Source: Pelagicoccus sp. SDUM812002
GTDB taxonomy: Bacteria; Verrucomicrobiota; Verrucomicrobiia; Opitutales; Opitutaceae
Length of the DNA stretch: 64,000 bases
Direction: 5' to 3'
Assembly (NCBI RefSeq): GCF_031127835.1
Contig: NZ_JARXHX010000023.1
Span: 1 to 64,000, forward strand
Shown here one piece after another: positions 27,659 to 36,695 of the stretch. A program made the position numbers and the translations under genes. The notes below the pieces were generated by a model. The model made no database searches and was not told the origin of the DNA. It saw only the letters and a list, made by a program, of their open reading frames with translations. Each line of letters begins with the position of its first letter. Position 1 is the first letter of the stretch.

Positions 27659-28465
27659 TTAGAAGCTCTCGAAGTTCTCAACTTCGGGAGCTTTCTGTTT
27701 TACGGTTTCGAAGTCGTCTGGCCAAAACTTGAAGCCATAACCAAAGGCTTTGCCTTCATGGCGATAAACCGACCGCTTGAGGTGCTGTAGATAGCTAGGT
27801 TCGCTTTCCCCGTAGAGGTTTCGCTTCACCGCGAAGTGCACGCCAGATGCGACAGCATCTGCGACTTGTAACCCAGCGAGTTTGCCGTGTTCAACAGATC
27901 TGATCCGTGTAGGATCGATTACTGATTTTTCGATCTGCACTTGGGCCAGGTTGGGGTCGCTTTGCTCCAGCAGAACACGTAGGCAGTCTTTGATTTCCTC
28001 GTAAGACATGATGCTTCTGTTCGAAAAGATGATGTCCGCGAAGCCGTTCCCTTCGTCTTTTTTCCGATGATCTCGACAAAGCCAGGATGTTCTCTCGAGA
28101 AGTAGGCGGGTAGCGTAGCGATATAGGAGGAATTTTTGACTCTGGAACTTTTCGGGCTCCTTGATCGAAGGTTTATGGATCAGTACGCTGACCGTTCTGA
28201 TCGGCAACTTTCCAACACGTTTAATATAGGGTACCCTCTGCTCGTGCTTCAGATCAACGAAATGGAGTGGCGTCTTGGGCTTCTTCCTAAGTACCTCTCT
28301 CGTTTCCTTGAGGCATTCTACCATCTTGAGATCGTTAGACTTTCGAATGACTGCAGCCGATAGGACGAACCAGCGTGAGCTACCCGAGCCATCGTCGCGG
28401 AAAACGAATCCTTCATCACCGGATTCATCAATGTAGACAGCAAAACTGGGCTGCTTCTCGCTCAT
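27659..28465 (-). CDS. DUF3800 domain protein
   Basis: A 268-residue DUF3800 protein. YIDESGDEGFVF (~11-22) is the N-terminal acidic signature, FVDLKHEQR (~68) is a second conserved block, and KLAGLQVADAVASGVHF (~215) matches the family GLQxAD motif. DUF3800 has an RNase H-like pattern of acidic residues and is frequent in mobile and defence loci; a nuclease role is inferred by others but not proven. It converges with the primase-helicase gene (143 bp apart) inside the tRNA-flanked island. ATG at 28465. Confidence 0.85.
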   Translation of the reverse strand: MSEKQPSFAVYIDESGDEGFVFRDDGSGSSRWFVLSAAVIRKSNDLKMVECLKETREVLRKKPKTPLHFVDLKHEQRVPYIKRVGKLPIRTVSVLIHKPSIKEPEKFQSQKFLLYRYATRLLLERTSWLCRDHRKKDEGNGFADIIFSNRSIMSYEEIKDCLRVLLEQSDPNLAQVQIEKSVIDPTRIRSVEHGKLAGLQVADAVASGVHFAVKRNLYGESEPSYLQHLKRSVYRHEGKAFGYGFKFWPDDFETVKQKAPEVENFESF

Positions 28466-28687
28466 GAGAGCCCAACTTCGCCAATCTGAGGCGTTTGTTC
28501 AATGAGATTAACCGGGTGTTCCAATCTTCACCGTTTGCTCTATCTCAATGTCGATTAGGGAATTAAGAAGCTAATCGGAGAGCGAAGTTCTCTGTAGATG
28601 CGAACACGTGCGAGTTGAAACTCGGACCACTCGAATTGGATTCCTCTTGCTGCAAGGCACTTCTGCTCGTGACACTTCGCAGCATCT

Positions 28688-28714
28688 AAAGTGGCGGAGA
28701 GAGAGGGATTCGAA
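28688..28714 (-). repeat. att-like repeat, tRNA-Ser 3' end fragment (right copy)
   Basis: Identical over 27 bp to 24865-24891 and in the same orientation. No tRNA 5' half lies beyond it, so an intact tRNA-Ser should be further right, outside the window, if other elements are stacked here. The surrounding gap 28466-28967 otherwise holds no recognisable gene. Confidence 0.78.
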
Positions 28715-28806
28715 CAGTCATAAGACTTTCACTATTCTTAACAAAACGTTGTTGTTTATGACTTTATGGAAAGTTGGGATTGCTGAAAAATGAGCCTTTT
28801 TGCATC

Positions 28807-28838
28807 AAAAAAACTTCAGATTGGCAATGAATTGGCAA
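28807..28838 (+). repeat. Arm-type repeat, right copy
   Basis: A-run then CTTCAGATTGGC and ATGAATTGGCAATG, the counterpart of 24985-25016. It contains two close copies of TTGGCAATG, resembling integrase arm sites. Confidence 0.55.
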
Positions 28839-28967
28839 TGGGTTGTGGCCGTTTGCTTGAGGGAACTCGGGATTCTCTTCTTCGGCTTTCTGAGTATTTT
28901 GGTTTTTGGAGGATCTTTTTTCTGATTAGTTTGAGGGTTTTCGGATTTGAATACGTTTACGGTGATT

Positions 28968-29300
28968 ATGAAGGACAAGGATTTGGATCGTTTGATCGGA
29001 ATGGCTCGGGAGAAACCACTGCCGGGATGCCCGCCAGCTCTTGAGTCGAATGTGCTGCGTCGGTTGCGTATGGCGCGTTCTGAGTCGGCAGAGACCTTTG
29101 GCTTGGATTGGTTGCTGGGGATTTTCGAACAGACTCGGTTTGCAGCAGCTGCGATGGTGGCGGCTTTGCTGATCAGTACCACCGCTAGCGTTTTGGCGAC
29201 TTCTGCTTTTGCGAACGGTTCGGAGCGTAAGTTATTGGCGTCGGAGGCTCTGGATTTCGACGTTTTCGCAGAAGCTAAGATTCTGAACATCGACGACTAG
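28968..29300 (+). CDS. CnrY-like anti-sigma factor, single-pass membrane
   Basis: A 110-residue protein with a short charged cytoplasmic N-terminus containing LPGCPPALESNVLRRLRMA, one transmembrane helix (FAAAAMVAALLISTTASV) and a ~25-residue periplasmic tail. This is the topology of CnrY, which sequesters the ECF sigma factor CnrH. It directly precedes a CnrX-like sensor (4 bp gap) and an ECF sigma gene, giving the order Y-X-H. ATG at 28968 is chosen; a TTG at 28947 with an upstream GAGGG is an alternative. Assignment rests on context and topology more than sequence. Confidence 0.62.
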   Translation: MKDKDLDRLIGMAREKPLPGCPPALESNVLRRLRMARSESAETFGLDWLLGIFEQTRFAAAAMVAALLISTTASVLATSAFANGSERKLLASEALDFDVFAEAKILNIDD

Positions 29301-29304
29301 CACT

Positions 29305-29775
29305 ATGGAAGAGAGCAAGGTACGAACGAGACGATTGGGAACGTTGGCGATTTGGGCGACTTTGCTCGTGGTCGTTTGTGTGGTGGTCTCCTACTTTGTG
29401 ACGGGTCTAATGGTACGGAACGGGCAGTCTTGGGAACATGACGAAGAGCATGGACACCATTGGCTTCACCAAGAGCTCGCTTTGACGCCCTCTGAGGTCG
29501 CTGCAGTGGATGCGTTCGAGCCTGACTATCGCCGAGATCGGGCGAAGCTTTTAGAGGACTTCAATACGCAGATTACGAAGTTGCGTGGTTTACTGGTCGA
29601 AAAGGATGATTTTTCTCCTGAGGTGAATGCGGCGATCCATGAGCTGCACGTCGTGCATGGCTCACTTCAGGAACTGTCGATTCGCCATTATTATGATATG
29701 ATGAGCGTATTGCCTCCGGAGAAGAAGGAGAAGCTGAGGAAGTTGGCTGTCGAGGCTCTCAGCGAACCGGAATGA
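29305..29775 (+). CDS. CnrX-like periplasmic metal sensor
   Basis: A 156-residue membrane-anchored periplasmic sensor. A single N-terminal helix lies at ~12-34 (LAIWATLLVVVCVVVSYFV). The periplasmic four-helix domain has the ligand pattern of CnrX: HHWLH (H-x3-H, ~50-54) and a late HYYDM (H-x3-M) in RHYYDMMSVLPPEKKEKL, equivalent to the His/Met site that binds Co/Ni. It belongs to the metal_resist/ZraP-CnrX superfamily. It probably senses periplasmic metal and releases the sigma factor from the anti-sigma. It overlaps the next gene by ATGA. Metal specificity is inferred. Confidence 0.78.
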   Translation: MEESKVRTRRLGTLAIWATLLVVVCVVVSYFVTGLMVRNGQSWEHDEEHGHHWLHQELALTPSEVAAVDAFEPDYRRDRAKLLEDFNTQITKLRGLLVEKDDFSPEVNAAIHELHVVHGSLQELSIRHYYDMMSVLPPEKKEKLRKLAVEALSEPE

Positions 29776-30374
29776 GTGATGGGACTCGAGCGATGGATAC
29801 GGATTTGCAATCGATCGAGCGTGTTCAGGCGGGCGAGGAGCAGGGATTAGTCGAGCTGATGGAGCGTCACCGCGAATCGATCTTTCGCTTTTGTTTTCGC
29901 TTTGTGCCAAACGAGACGGACGCTGCGGATTTGACGGAGGAGACGTTTGTGCGAGTCTTTCAAAATGCTTGCAAGTTCCGCCCTAGGGCGAAGGTGGTGA
30001 CTTGGATCTTTTCAATTGCGGGAAACCTGTGCCGTGATTTTTTGCGACGGGGTAAAAAGCGCCGCAATGATGTGTCGCTGAGCTCTCGGGTTCCGGGGGC
30101 GGATAGTTTGGAGTTTGCGGATGTTGTTGAATCGAAGGAACGCTCGCCGGAGCAAGTTGCATTAGCCAGCGAGGCTCTATCTGCCATCGAGGTAGCGATT
30201 GCGACGCTTCCGTATCCATTGAAGTTTCCTTTTATCTTCTGCGTTTTGGAGGAGCATAGCTACGACGATTGCGCCGAGGTTCTGAATACAAACCGGAAAA
30301 CGGTGGAGATGCGGATTTATCGAGCCCGCAAGGCGCTTCGGGAGCAGCTTGCTGAGCTTTCGAGTACTTTTTGA
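29772..30374 (+). CDS. ECF sigma factor (CnrH-like)
   Basis: A 200-residue extracytoplasmic-function sigma factor. Sigma-70 region 2 is seen in RFCFRFVPNETDAADLTEET and VTWIFSIAGNLCRDFLRRGK (~40-90). Region 4 is the HTH near the C-terminus, EEHSYDDCAEVLNTNRKT and MRIYRARKALREQL (~155-195). It is translationally coupled to the CnrX-like gene (ATGA overlap) and presumably directs transcription of the metal efflux genes. No autologous promoter was recognised by eye. Confidence 0.92.
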   Translation: MSDGTRAMDTDLQSIERVQAGEEQGLVELMERHRESIFRFCFRFVPNETDAADLTEETFVRVFQNACKFRPRAKVVTWIFSIAGNLCRDFLRRGKKRRNDVSLSSRVPGADSLEFADVVESKERSPEQVALASEALSAIEVAIATLPYPLKFPFIFCVLEEHSYDDCAEVLNTNRKTVEMRIYRARKALREQLAELSSTF

Positions 30375-30385
30375 GGAGCATTTTT

Positions 30386-30961
30386 ATGGGATCGGAGTTC
30401 GAAAGCATAGCGGTCAAGCACATGGTTTGTCCCCGTTGTGTCGCGACGGTTGAGTCGATTGTAGATAGACTCGGATTGCAGGCCGAAGCGGTATCATTGG
30501 GAGAGGTGAAGCTCCAACGGCAATTGACCGATTCCGAATTTCGCTCGTTCGCTGAAAGGCTGGAAGAAAGCGGTTTCGAGATCTTGGTTTCCAAGGAGAA
30601 GCGTCTGATAAATAAAATCAAGTCGTTGATTTTGGAGCGTATTCATTATGCGGATATCTCATCGCCTCTTAAGTTGTCTGCATACTTAGCGGAGTCTCTT
30701 GGTTATGAGTATAGCTATTTGAGCAAAGTGTTTTCGGCAGTCGAAGCGGTGACGATTGAGCGTTATTCGATGCTTCAGCGGATTGAACGGGCGAAGGAAT
30801 TGCTCTCCTACGGGGAGTTGAACGTTACCGAAATATCCGAGTTGCTCGACTTCAGCAGCGCGGCCCACTTCTCCGCTCAGTTCAAGCGGGAAACGGGAAT
30901 GTCGCCTAGCCAGTTCAAGAAATCGGACCGTCCGGCTCGCCGCTCTCTCGACTCGATCTGA
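30386..30961 (+). CDS. HMA-fused AraC-type transcriptional regulator
   Basis: A 191-residue regulator. The N-terminal ~70 residues resemble a heavy-metal-associated domain with a CPRC metal site (KHMVCPRCVATVESIV). The C-terminal ~110 residues are an AraC/XylS double HTH ending AHFSAQFKRETGMSPSQFKK. This fused type occurs beside copper genes in Bacteroidota, so it is a likely Cu-responsive activator of the copA/cus genes. ATG at 30386 is chosen because GAGGAG lies 7 bp upstream; the frame extends back to a TTG at 30371 that overlaps the sigma gene end. Confidence 0.85.
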   Translation: MGSEFESIAVKHMVCPRCVATVESIVDRLGLQAEAVSLGEVKLQRQLTDSEFRSFAERLEESGFEILVSKEKRLINKIKSLILERIHYADISSPLKLSAYLAESLGYEYSYLSKVFSAVEAVTIERYSMLQRIERAKELLSYGELNVTEISELLDFSSAAHFSAQFKRETGMSPSQFKKSDRPARRSLDSI

Positions 30962-31039
30962 GCGGTACAGGCCGAATTTCGTAAGGATTCGCCATCACAA
31001 TGTAAGAAAATCAAACCGCCAGTCTGTTATCATAATCCT

Positions 31040-33343
31040 ATGGAAAACAAGCACAGCTGCTGTCATCACGACCATTCGAAGGGCGATTCTGTTACGCCTA
31101 CAGCGAACGCGAAGTACTATTGCCCGATGTGTCCCGGTGTCGAATCCGACAAGCCGGGCGACTGCCCGAAGTGCGGCATGAGGTTGGAGCGCAATCCTGC
31201 CTACAAAGTTGACTCTGTTAAGGTTTGGACCTGCCCGATGCACCCGGAAGTCCAGCAGGACCATCCGGGGGAATGCCCAAAGTGCGGGATGGACTTGGAG
31301 CCGGTCGCAGGCATTAGGGACGAGGAGGATGACGATGGGGAAATCGAAGAATTGAAGCGAAAAACCCTCCTCGCAGCAATTCTAACGGTGCCGGTACTGT
31401 TGCTCGCTTTCGACAGCATGATTCCGGGACTCTCATTCGAGAGCGTCATCTCGCAACGGATACAGGGTTGGCTTGAGTTGGCGTTCGCTACGCCGGTCAT
31501 TCTGTGGGCGGGAGGCATGTTTTTCGCGCGAGGTTGGCGTTCGCTCGTCAACCGAAGTCTTAACATGTTCACGCTGATCATGTTGGGCGTGGGTGCGGCC
31601 TACGTTTACAGCGTCACGGCTGTCTTGTTTCCGGAGTTCTTCCCAGACTCCTTCCGCATGCATGGCGAGGTCGCTCTCTATTTCGAGGCGGGAGCGGTGA
31701 TCACGGTGCTGATCTTGTTCGGGCAATGGCTGGAAGCGAGAGCTCGTAGACAGACCGGAAAAGCGATCGAAAGCCTTCTCGATTTGGCGGCAAAGACTGC
31801 TCACCGCTTGAACGCCGATGGCGAAGAGGAAGACGTAGATATCGACCGTATCCAAAAAGGGGATAACCTCCGAGTGCGGCCAGGCGAAAAGATTCCACTC
31901 GACGGCTCGATCTTGGATGGGAAGAGCACTGTCGATGAGTCGATGATAACTGGCGAACCAGTTCCCGTGGAGAAGTCCGTTGGCGATAAGGTCATTGGCG
32001 CGACCGTGAATCAAACGGGTAGTTTCTTGATGGAAGCGGAAGCGGTGGGCGAAGAGACAATGCTTTCGCGAATTGTCGGCATGGTCGCGGATGCCCAACG
32101 CAGCCGGGCCCCGATCCAAAAGCTGGCGGATTCAGTGGCGGGGTATTTTGTTCCGGCAGTCGTGTTGGTGGCTCTAGTCGCTTTCGGAGTTTGGGCGTTG
32201 CTTGGTCCAGCTCCGGCTATGGCGTATGCGATTGTCGTGGCCGTCTCGGTGCTGATCATCGCTTGCCCCTGCGCTCTTGGTTTGGCCACTCCCATGTCTA
32301 TCATGGTTGGCGTGGGGAAAGGCGCTCAAAATGGTATTCTCGTTAAGAATGCAGAGGCTATTGAACGCGCCGAGAAAATCACCCATTTGATCACCGACAA
32401 GACGGGTACCCTGACCGAGGGAAGACCTAGTGTCGTTGCAATGGTGGTACACAAGAATAGCTCACCTGAGGAACTGCTACGCTTAGCGGCGGCGGTCGAG
32501 TCCCAATCGGAACACCCGCTGGCCCGCTCTGTCGTCGAAAGGGCCAAAGCGCAGAGCAGCGATCTTCCCGATGCTGCCGATTTCGAAAGCACTACCGGCG
32601 GTGGTGTGCGGGCTCGCGTTGAGGGTAGCCTAGTCCGCGTGGGCAAACAGGCTTTTATCGAAGCCGTAGGAATCGCTATCCCCGAGTCGCTTGCAACTCA
32701 AGCAGAGCAGCTGCAGTCGAAAGCCAATACGGTGATTTGGGCAGCCAGAGCGGATCGTTTGTTGGGCCTGATTGCCATTGCGGACCCGATAAAAGCTTCA
32801 TCGAAGGAAGCTATCGAGTCGCTTCACAAACTCGGGATTTCGGTTGTCATGTGCACGGGTGACAATCCGAGAACGGCGAATGCGGTCGCTGCGGAGCTTG
32901 GAATCGACACGGTGCATGCCGAGGTCTCCCCCGAGGACAAGCAACGCATCGTGAAGGAACTGCAAGCCCAAGGGCATCGCGTAGCCATGGCGGGCGACGG
33001 TATCAACGATGCTCCCGCTTTGGCCGCTGCCGATGTCGGCATCGCTATGGGTACGGGCACCGACGTCGCCATCGAGAGCGCGGGTCTGACTCTCGTGAAA
33101 GGCGATCTTCGCGGGATCGTGGGCGGCTTGCGGTTGAGTCGCGCCGTGATGAGCAACATCCGGCAAAACCTCTTTTTTGCTTTCGTTTACAATGCGGTCG
33201 GCGTGCCTGTGGCTGCGGGAATCTTGTACCCTATATTCGGGGTTCTGTTGAGTCCTATGATTGCTGGAGCGGCGATGGCATTGAGTTCGGTATCGGTGAT
33301 TTCGAATGCCTTGAGATTGAGGGGCTTTCATTTCGATTCCTAG
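31040..33343 (+). CDS. copA: Cu(I)-exporting P1B-type ATPase
   Basis: A 767-residue P1B-1 ATPase. Instead of an HMA domain, the N-terminus carries two YHS-like heavy-metal-binding motifs (YYCPMCPG...CPKCGM and WTCPMHPE...CPKCGM, residues ~24-90) preceded by a His-rich stretch. CPC is at 409-411 ([13 protein letters not shown]) and the phosphorylated Asp at 453 (DKTGTLTEG). SEHPLARS and [10 protein letters not shown] complete the soluble domains. It exports Cu(I) or Ag(I) from the cytoplasm into the periplasm, from where the Cus-type pump can remove it. It follows the regulators and precedes the cusCBA-like genes on the same strand. Confidence 0.95.
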   Translation: MENKHSCCHHDHSKGDSVTPTANAKYYCPMCPGVESDKPGDCPKCGMRLERNPAYKVDSVKVWTCPMHPEVQQDHPGECPKCGMDLEPVAGIRDEEDDDGEIEELKRKTLLAAILTVPVLLLAFDSMIPGLSFESVISQRIQGWLELAFATPVILWAGGMFFARGWRSLVNRSLNMFTLIMLGVGAAYVYSVTAVLFPEFFPDSFRMHGEVALYFEAGAVITVLILFGQWLEARARRQTGKAIESLLDLAAKTAHRLNADGEEEDVDIDRIQKGDNLRVRPGEKIPLDGSILDGKSTVDESMITGEPVPVEKSVGDKVIGATVNQTGSFLMEAEAVGEETMLSRIVGMVADAQRSRAPIQKLADSVAGYFVPAVVLVALVAFGVWALLGPAPAMAYAIVVAVSVLIIACPCALGLATPMSIMVGVGKGAQNGILVKNAEAIERAEKITHLITDKTGTLTEGRPSVVAMVVHKNSSPEELLRLAAAVESQSEHPLARSVVERAKAQSSDLPDAADFESTTGGGVRARVEGSLVRVGKQAFIEAVGIAIPESLATQAEQLQSKANTVIWAARADRLLGLIAIADPIKASSKEAIESLHKLGISVVMCTGDNPRTANAVAAELGIDTVHAEVSPEDKQRIVKELQAQGHRVAMAGDGINDAPALAAADVGIAMGTGTDVAIESAGLTLVKGDLRGIVGGLRLSRAVMSNIRQNLFFAFVYNAVGVPVAAGILYPIFGVLLSPMIAGAAMALSSVSVISNALRLRGFHFDS

Positions 33344-33438
33344 TGTTTGGAGCGAATTCAGAGGCCTAAAACCCACCCCGAATTTATACCTTCTTTTTTT
33401 GAGGGTTTCGGCAAATCATTGCGTTGAAGCGAATACCG

Positions 33439-34767
33439 ATGACTTTACGACTACGAAGCCACCTTCATAAACTGCGTACAACCGCCCTTGCTCTTTGCGG
33501 GATTTGGGGCGTTGCCACGCTGTTCGCCCAAGACGAGGGAGCTGCAAGCCGACTCTCCTCTTTGGAGGACTATCTTGCTCGCGCTCAAGAGGCCAACCCG
33601 CAGCTCGACGCTTTCGAGAAACGCTACGAAGCGGCCACTCAACGGATTCCTCAGGCAGCCGCCTTGCCGGATCCGATGTTGCAGGTGACAAGCTTCGTCG
33701 AGTCGGTTCAGACGCGCAACGGCCCGCAGGAGAACGCTCTAATGGTCAATCAGCGGATTCCGTGGTTCGGCAAGTTGGACGCTCGCGAAAAGGCGACGAG
33801 CGAACAAGCGGAGGCTCTTTGGTATGCCTACCAAGGCCAGCAACTCATGCTCGCTCGCATGGTTTCCAAGATGTACTACGAATATGGGTACACGCAACGA
33901 GCGACACAACTGACCCGGGAAAACCTAGATCTTTTAGCTCAGCTAGAACCTATCGTCGAAGAGAAGGTAAAAGCGGGCGGCGACCTCAACGCTCTGCTTC
34001 GCCTCAAGGTGGAAATCGGCAAGGTGAACGACCGCTTGCAGTCGCTGCAGCAAAAGCGTGTCACTCAATCGGCTCAGTTGAGCGAATTGCTGGCCCTTCC
34101 CGTATCGACGCTGCTTCCATGGCCCGAATGGCAGAAGCCGGGGCTCGTTAGCCCTAGGGCGACTTCGCTGCTCGAATCCATTGAGGTCAACAACCCGCAG
34201 CTGCAAATGCTCGAACGCAAGATCGCCAGCGCCGAAGCGAGGATCGAATTGGCCAAGCTGGAGAGTCGTCCCGACTTCACCGTGGGTTTGAATTACGTGC
34301 AAATTGGGGACCTGGATACGCCTGCTATGAGTGTCGACTCCGGCAAGGATGCCTGGGGCGTAACCTTTGGCGTCAACATTCCGCTTTGGTCGAAAAAGAA
34401 CCATGCGGCTCAAGCGGAAGCCGCCTCGTCGCAACAAGCGATCCAGTCGGAATACCAAAACCGACTCAATGCGCTGAAAGCCGATCTCGCCAGCAGCCTT
34501 TCTTCTCTCACCGATGCAAACCGCCGCCTCGAGCTTTACGGGGAGGAGCTGCTCGGTCTAGCCGAACAAGCGGTGGAAAACAGCCGCACGAGCTATCAAG
34601 GCGGTCGCACAGGAATTCTCGAAGTCATCGACAGCGAGCGTTCGCTGCTCGAACTCCAACTTCTTTACTGGCGGGCCGCCGCTGACGCGTGGCAGCAACT
34701 CGTCGCCGCTCAGACGCTCGCGAACCAACCCATTCTCGGAACCTTTCAAGCTACTCAATCGAAATGA
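33439..34767 (+). CDS. cusC: TolC-family outer-membrane channel (CusC-like)
   Basis: About 442 residues with an N-terminal signal (LHKLRTTALALCGIWGVATLFAQ) and two repeated coiled-coil halves typical of outer-membrane efflux proteins. It would form the outer-membrane exit of the adjacent adaptor and CusA-type pump. ATG at 33439 gives the best signal peptide; a TTG at 33424 is in frame. The stop overlaps the adaptor start (ATGA at 34764), indicating translational coupling. The symbol reflects operon position rather than sequence alone. Confidence 0.88.
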   Translation: MTLRLRSHLHKLRTTALALCGIWGVATLFAQDEGAASRLSSLEDYLARAQEANPQLDAFEKRYEAATQRIPQAAALPDPMLQVTSFVESVQTRNGPQENALMVNQRIPWFGKLDAREKATSEQAEALWYAYQGQQLMLARMVSKMYYEYGYTQRATQLTRENLDLLAQLEPIVEEKVKAGGDLNALLRLKVEIGKVNDRLQSLQQKRVTQSAQLSELLALPVSTLLPWPEWQKPGLVSPRATSLLESIEVNNPQLQMLERKIASAEARIELAKLESRPDFTVGLNYVQIGDLDTPAMSVDSGKDAWGVTFGVNIPLWSKKNHAAQAEAASSQQAIQSEYQNRLNALKADLASSLSSLTDANRRLELYGEELLGLAEQAVENSRTSYQGGRTGILEVIDSERSLLELQLLYWRAAADAWQQLVAAQTLANQPILGTFQATQSK

Positions 34768-36695
34768 ACAGGAAACCTATTGTCACTCTCGCCGCTTCAG
34801 TAGGCGCCGCTCTCGTAATTGGCCTTGGTATCGGCCGCTTCGTTCTTGCTCCAGACACGGGGCACGAAGGGCACAACCACGCAGCGGATGGATCCGGCTC
34901 GGCCGATCAATCAGCGACCTCTGAACCGAGTACATGGACCTGCTCGATGCACCCGCAGATCCAGCAGCCCGAGCCGGGTGATTGCCCGATCTGCGGCATG
35001 GATCTGATCCCCCTGGAGAAGGACTCTGGTGCCGACGAAGGTCCGCGCGTCATGAGCATGAGCAAAAGCTCGAAGGCGTTGGCCGAGATCCAGACGACCG
35101 CCGTGCAACGCGGTTTTCCGAGTACCGAAGTGCGGCTCGTCGGCAAGCTGGCCTACGATGAGACCAAGGAGAAATCGCTCACGGCCCGCTTTCCGGCTCG
35201 TATCGACGAGCTGTTCGTCAACTACACGGGCATAGCCGTGAAGCGAGGCGAGCATCTCGCTAAGGTCTACAGTCCCGAGCTGCTGACCGCTCAACGCGAG
35301 TTGCTTACTTCCTATCGGAGCGACCCGTCTTCATCGATCACCGCAGCTGCTCGCGAAAAGCTTCGGCTCTGGGATCTGTTACCTGATCAGATCGACGCGA
35401 TTCTCGAAAGCGGACAGGCGAAGGACCATTTCATTTTGCGGGCTCCTATCGGCGGCGTGGTTGTATCCAAAAAAGTGAACGAAGGAGACTACGTGAAGAC
35501 GGGCGAGTCGTTGTTCCGCATCGTCGATCTCGACGAACTTTGGCTCTATCTCGATGCTTACGAGTCGGACCTCGCTTGGCTCCGCTACGGGCAGGACGTT
35601 GCCTTCACGGTAGAAGCGTTCCCCGGTGAAACCTTTCATGGCCAAATCGCCTTCATCGAGCCGGAAGTGGACAGCAAGACACGTACGATCCAAGTGCGCG
35701 TCAACGTTCCGAATGAAGATCGTCGTCTGAAGCCCGGCATGTTCGCAAAGGGGCTTGTCGAAGCTCAGCTCGCGGAAGGCGGCAAAGTCTATGCTCCAGA
35801 GTTCGCGGGAAAATGGATTAGCCCCATGCACCCGGAAATCGTGAAGGATGGTCCAGGGGATTGCGACATCTGCGGCATGGATCTCGTGCCTGCTGAGGAG
35901 CTTGGATACGTGCGCGACGAGGAGGACGAAGCTCCGCTCTACGTTCCCGCTTCAGCGGTCATGCGTACCGGCAAGCGTGCGGTCGTGTATATCGAGAAAC
36001 CGGATACGGAACGCCCGACCTACGAAGGACGCGAGATCGTGCTCGGTCCTCGGGCAGGCGATCAGTTTCTCGTGGCGGCTGGTTTGGACGAAGGCGAACG
36101 AGTTGTCACCAAGGGTGCATTCAAGATCGATAGCGCTCTGCAGATTCAAGCGAAGCCCAGCATGATGAACCCGCAAGGAGGAGGCCCTGCTCCTGGGCAC
36201 AATCACGGCGGCGACCCTGCCCAAGGCAGCGAAGATCATAGCGGTCATCAAATGTCGGCTCTGGAAATTGCGCCCGAACAAGCATCGCAATTGGTAGGCG
36301 ACTATCTGGAGATGCAAGCCGCTCTCGCTGGCGATGATCTCGAGGCGGCGAAGGCTTCCGCCAAAGCGATGATGGAGACGACGGGGCACTCGGGCGAGTT
36401 GCCTGCGCTGCTTCACGACATGCTTGCGGCGAAAAGCTTGGATGCCCTGCGCAAGCCCCACTTCGAAATCTTATCGAATGCGATGATTGCCGCCGCTAAG
36501 GCAGACCCGAACGCTTTCGATCAATCGCTCACTGTCATGCATTGCCCTATGGTGTATCCAAATCGGGGAGCCGATTGGCTGCAGAGAAGCGAGCCGCTGC
36601 AAAATCCCTACTTTGGAGCCATGATGCTCAAGTGCGGAGAAGTTAAGGAAACCATCGAAGCAAATTCTGACGCTCATCAAGGTCATGCCCACTGA
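34764..36695 (+). CDS. cusB: CusB-like RND adaptor with two metal-binding motifs and a DUF3347 tail
   Basis: A 643-residue periplasmic adaptor. After a membrane anchor (~9-28) comes a YHS-like heavy-metal-binding motif (TCSMHPQIQ...CPICGMDL, ~55-85). The adaptor core follows: barrel-sandwich and beta-barrel domains (IGGVVVSKKVNEGDYVKTG). A second metal motif is inserted (SPMHPEI...CDICGMDL, ~352-380). The C-terminal ~130 residues are a DUF3347 domain with HCPMVYPNRGADWLQ and NPYFGAMMLKCG. It would link the CusA-like pump to the outer-membrane channel and pick up Cu. Extra metal sites may replace a CusF chaperone. The end overlaps the pump start. Confidence 0.9.
   Translation: MNRKPIVTLAASVGAALVIGLGIGRFVLAPDTGHEGHNHAADGSGSADQSATSEPSTWTCSMHPQIQQPEPGDCPICGMDLIPLEKDSGADEGPRVMSMSKSSKALAEIQTTAVQRGFPSTEVRLVGKLAYDETKEKSLTARFPARIDELFVNYTGIAVKRGEHLAKVYSPELLTAQRELLTSYRSDPSSSITAAAREKLRLWDLLPDQIDAILESGQAKDHFILRAPIGGVVVSKKVNEGDYVKTGESLFRIVDLDELWLYLDAYESDLAWLRYGQDVAFTVEAFPGETFHGQIAFIEPEVDSKTRTIQVRVNVPNEDRRLKPGMFAKGLVEAQLAEGGKVYAPEFAGKWISPMHPEIVKDGPGDCDICGMDLVPAEELGYVRDEEDEAPLYVPASAVMRTGKRAVVYIEKPDTERPTYEGREIVLGPRAGDQFLVAAGLDEGERVVTKGAFKIDSALQIQAKPSMMNPQGGGPAPGHNHGGDPAQGSEDHSGHQMSALEIAPEQASQLVGDYLEMQAALAGDDLEAAKASAKAMMETTGHSGELPALLHDMLAAKSLDALRKPHFEILSNAMIAAAKADPNAFDQSLTVMHCPMVYPNRGADWLQRSEPLQNPYFGAMMLKCGEVKETIEANSDAHQGHAH

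Larger units (their letters stand above)
24865..28714. mobile_element. Small island between tRNA-Ser att repeats
   Basis: A 3.8-kb segment bounded by 27-bp perfect direct repeats of a tRNA-Ser 3' end. It carries a TOTE-type primase-helicase gene and a convergent DUF3800 gene. No integrase is present inside. Homology between the two ends extends ~125 bp beyond the core, including a second conserved block ~93 bp away. This suggests two related elements integrated in tandem and sharing the same type of attachment arm. The right boundary repeat would also be the left end of the next island. Confidence 0.7.
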
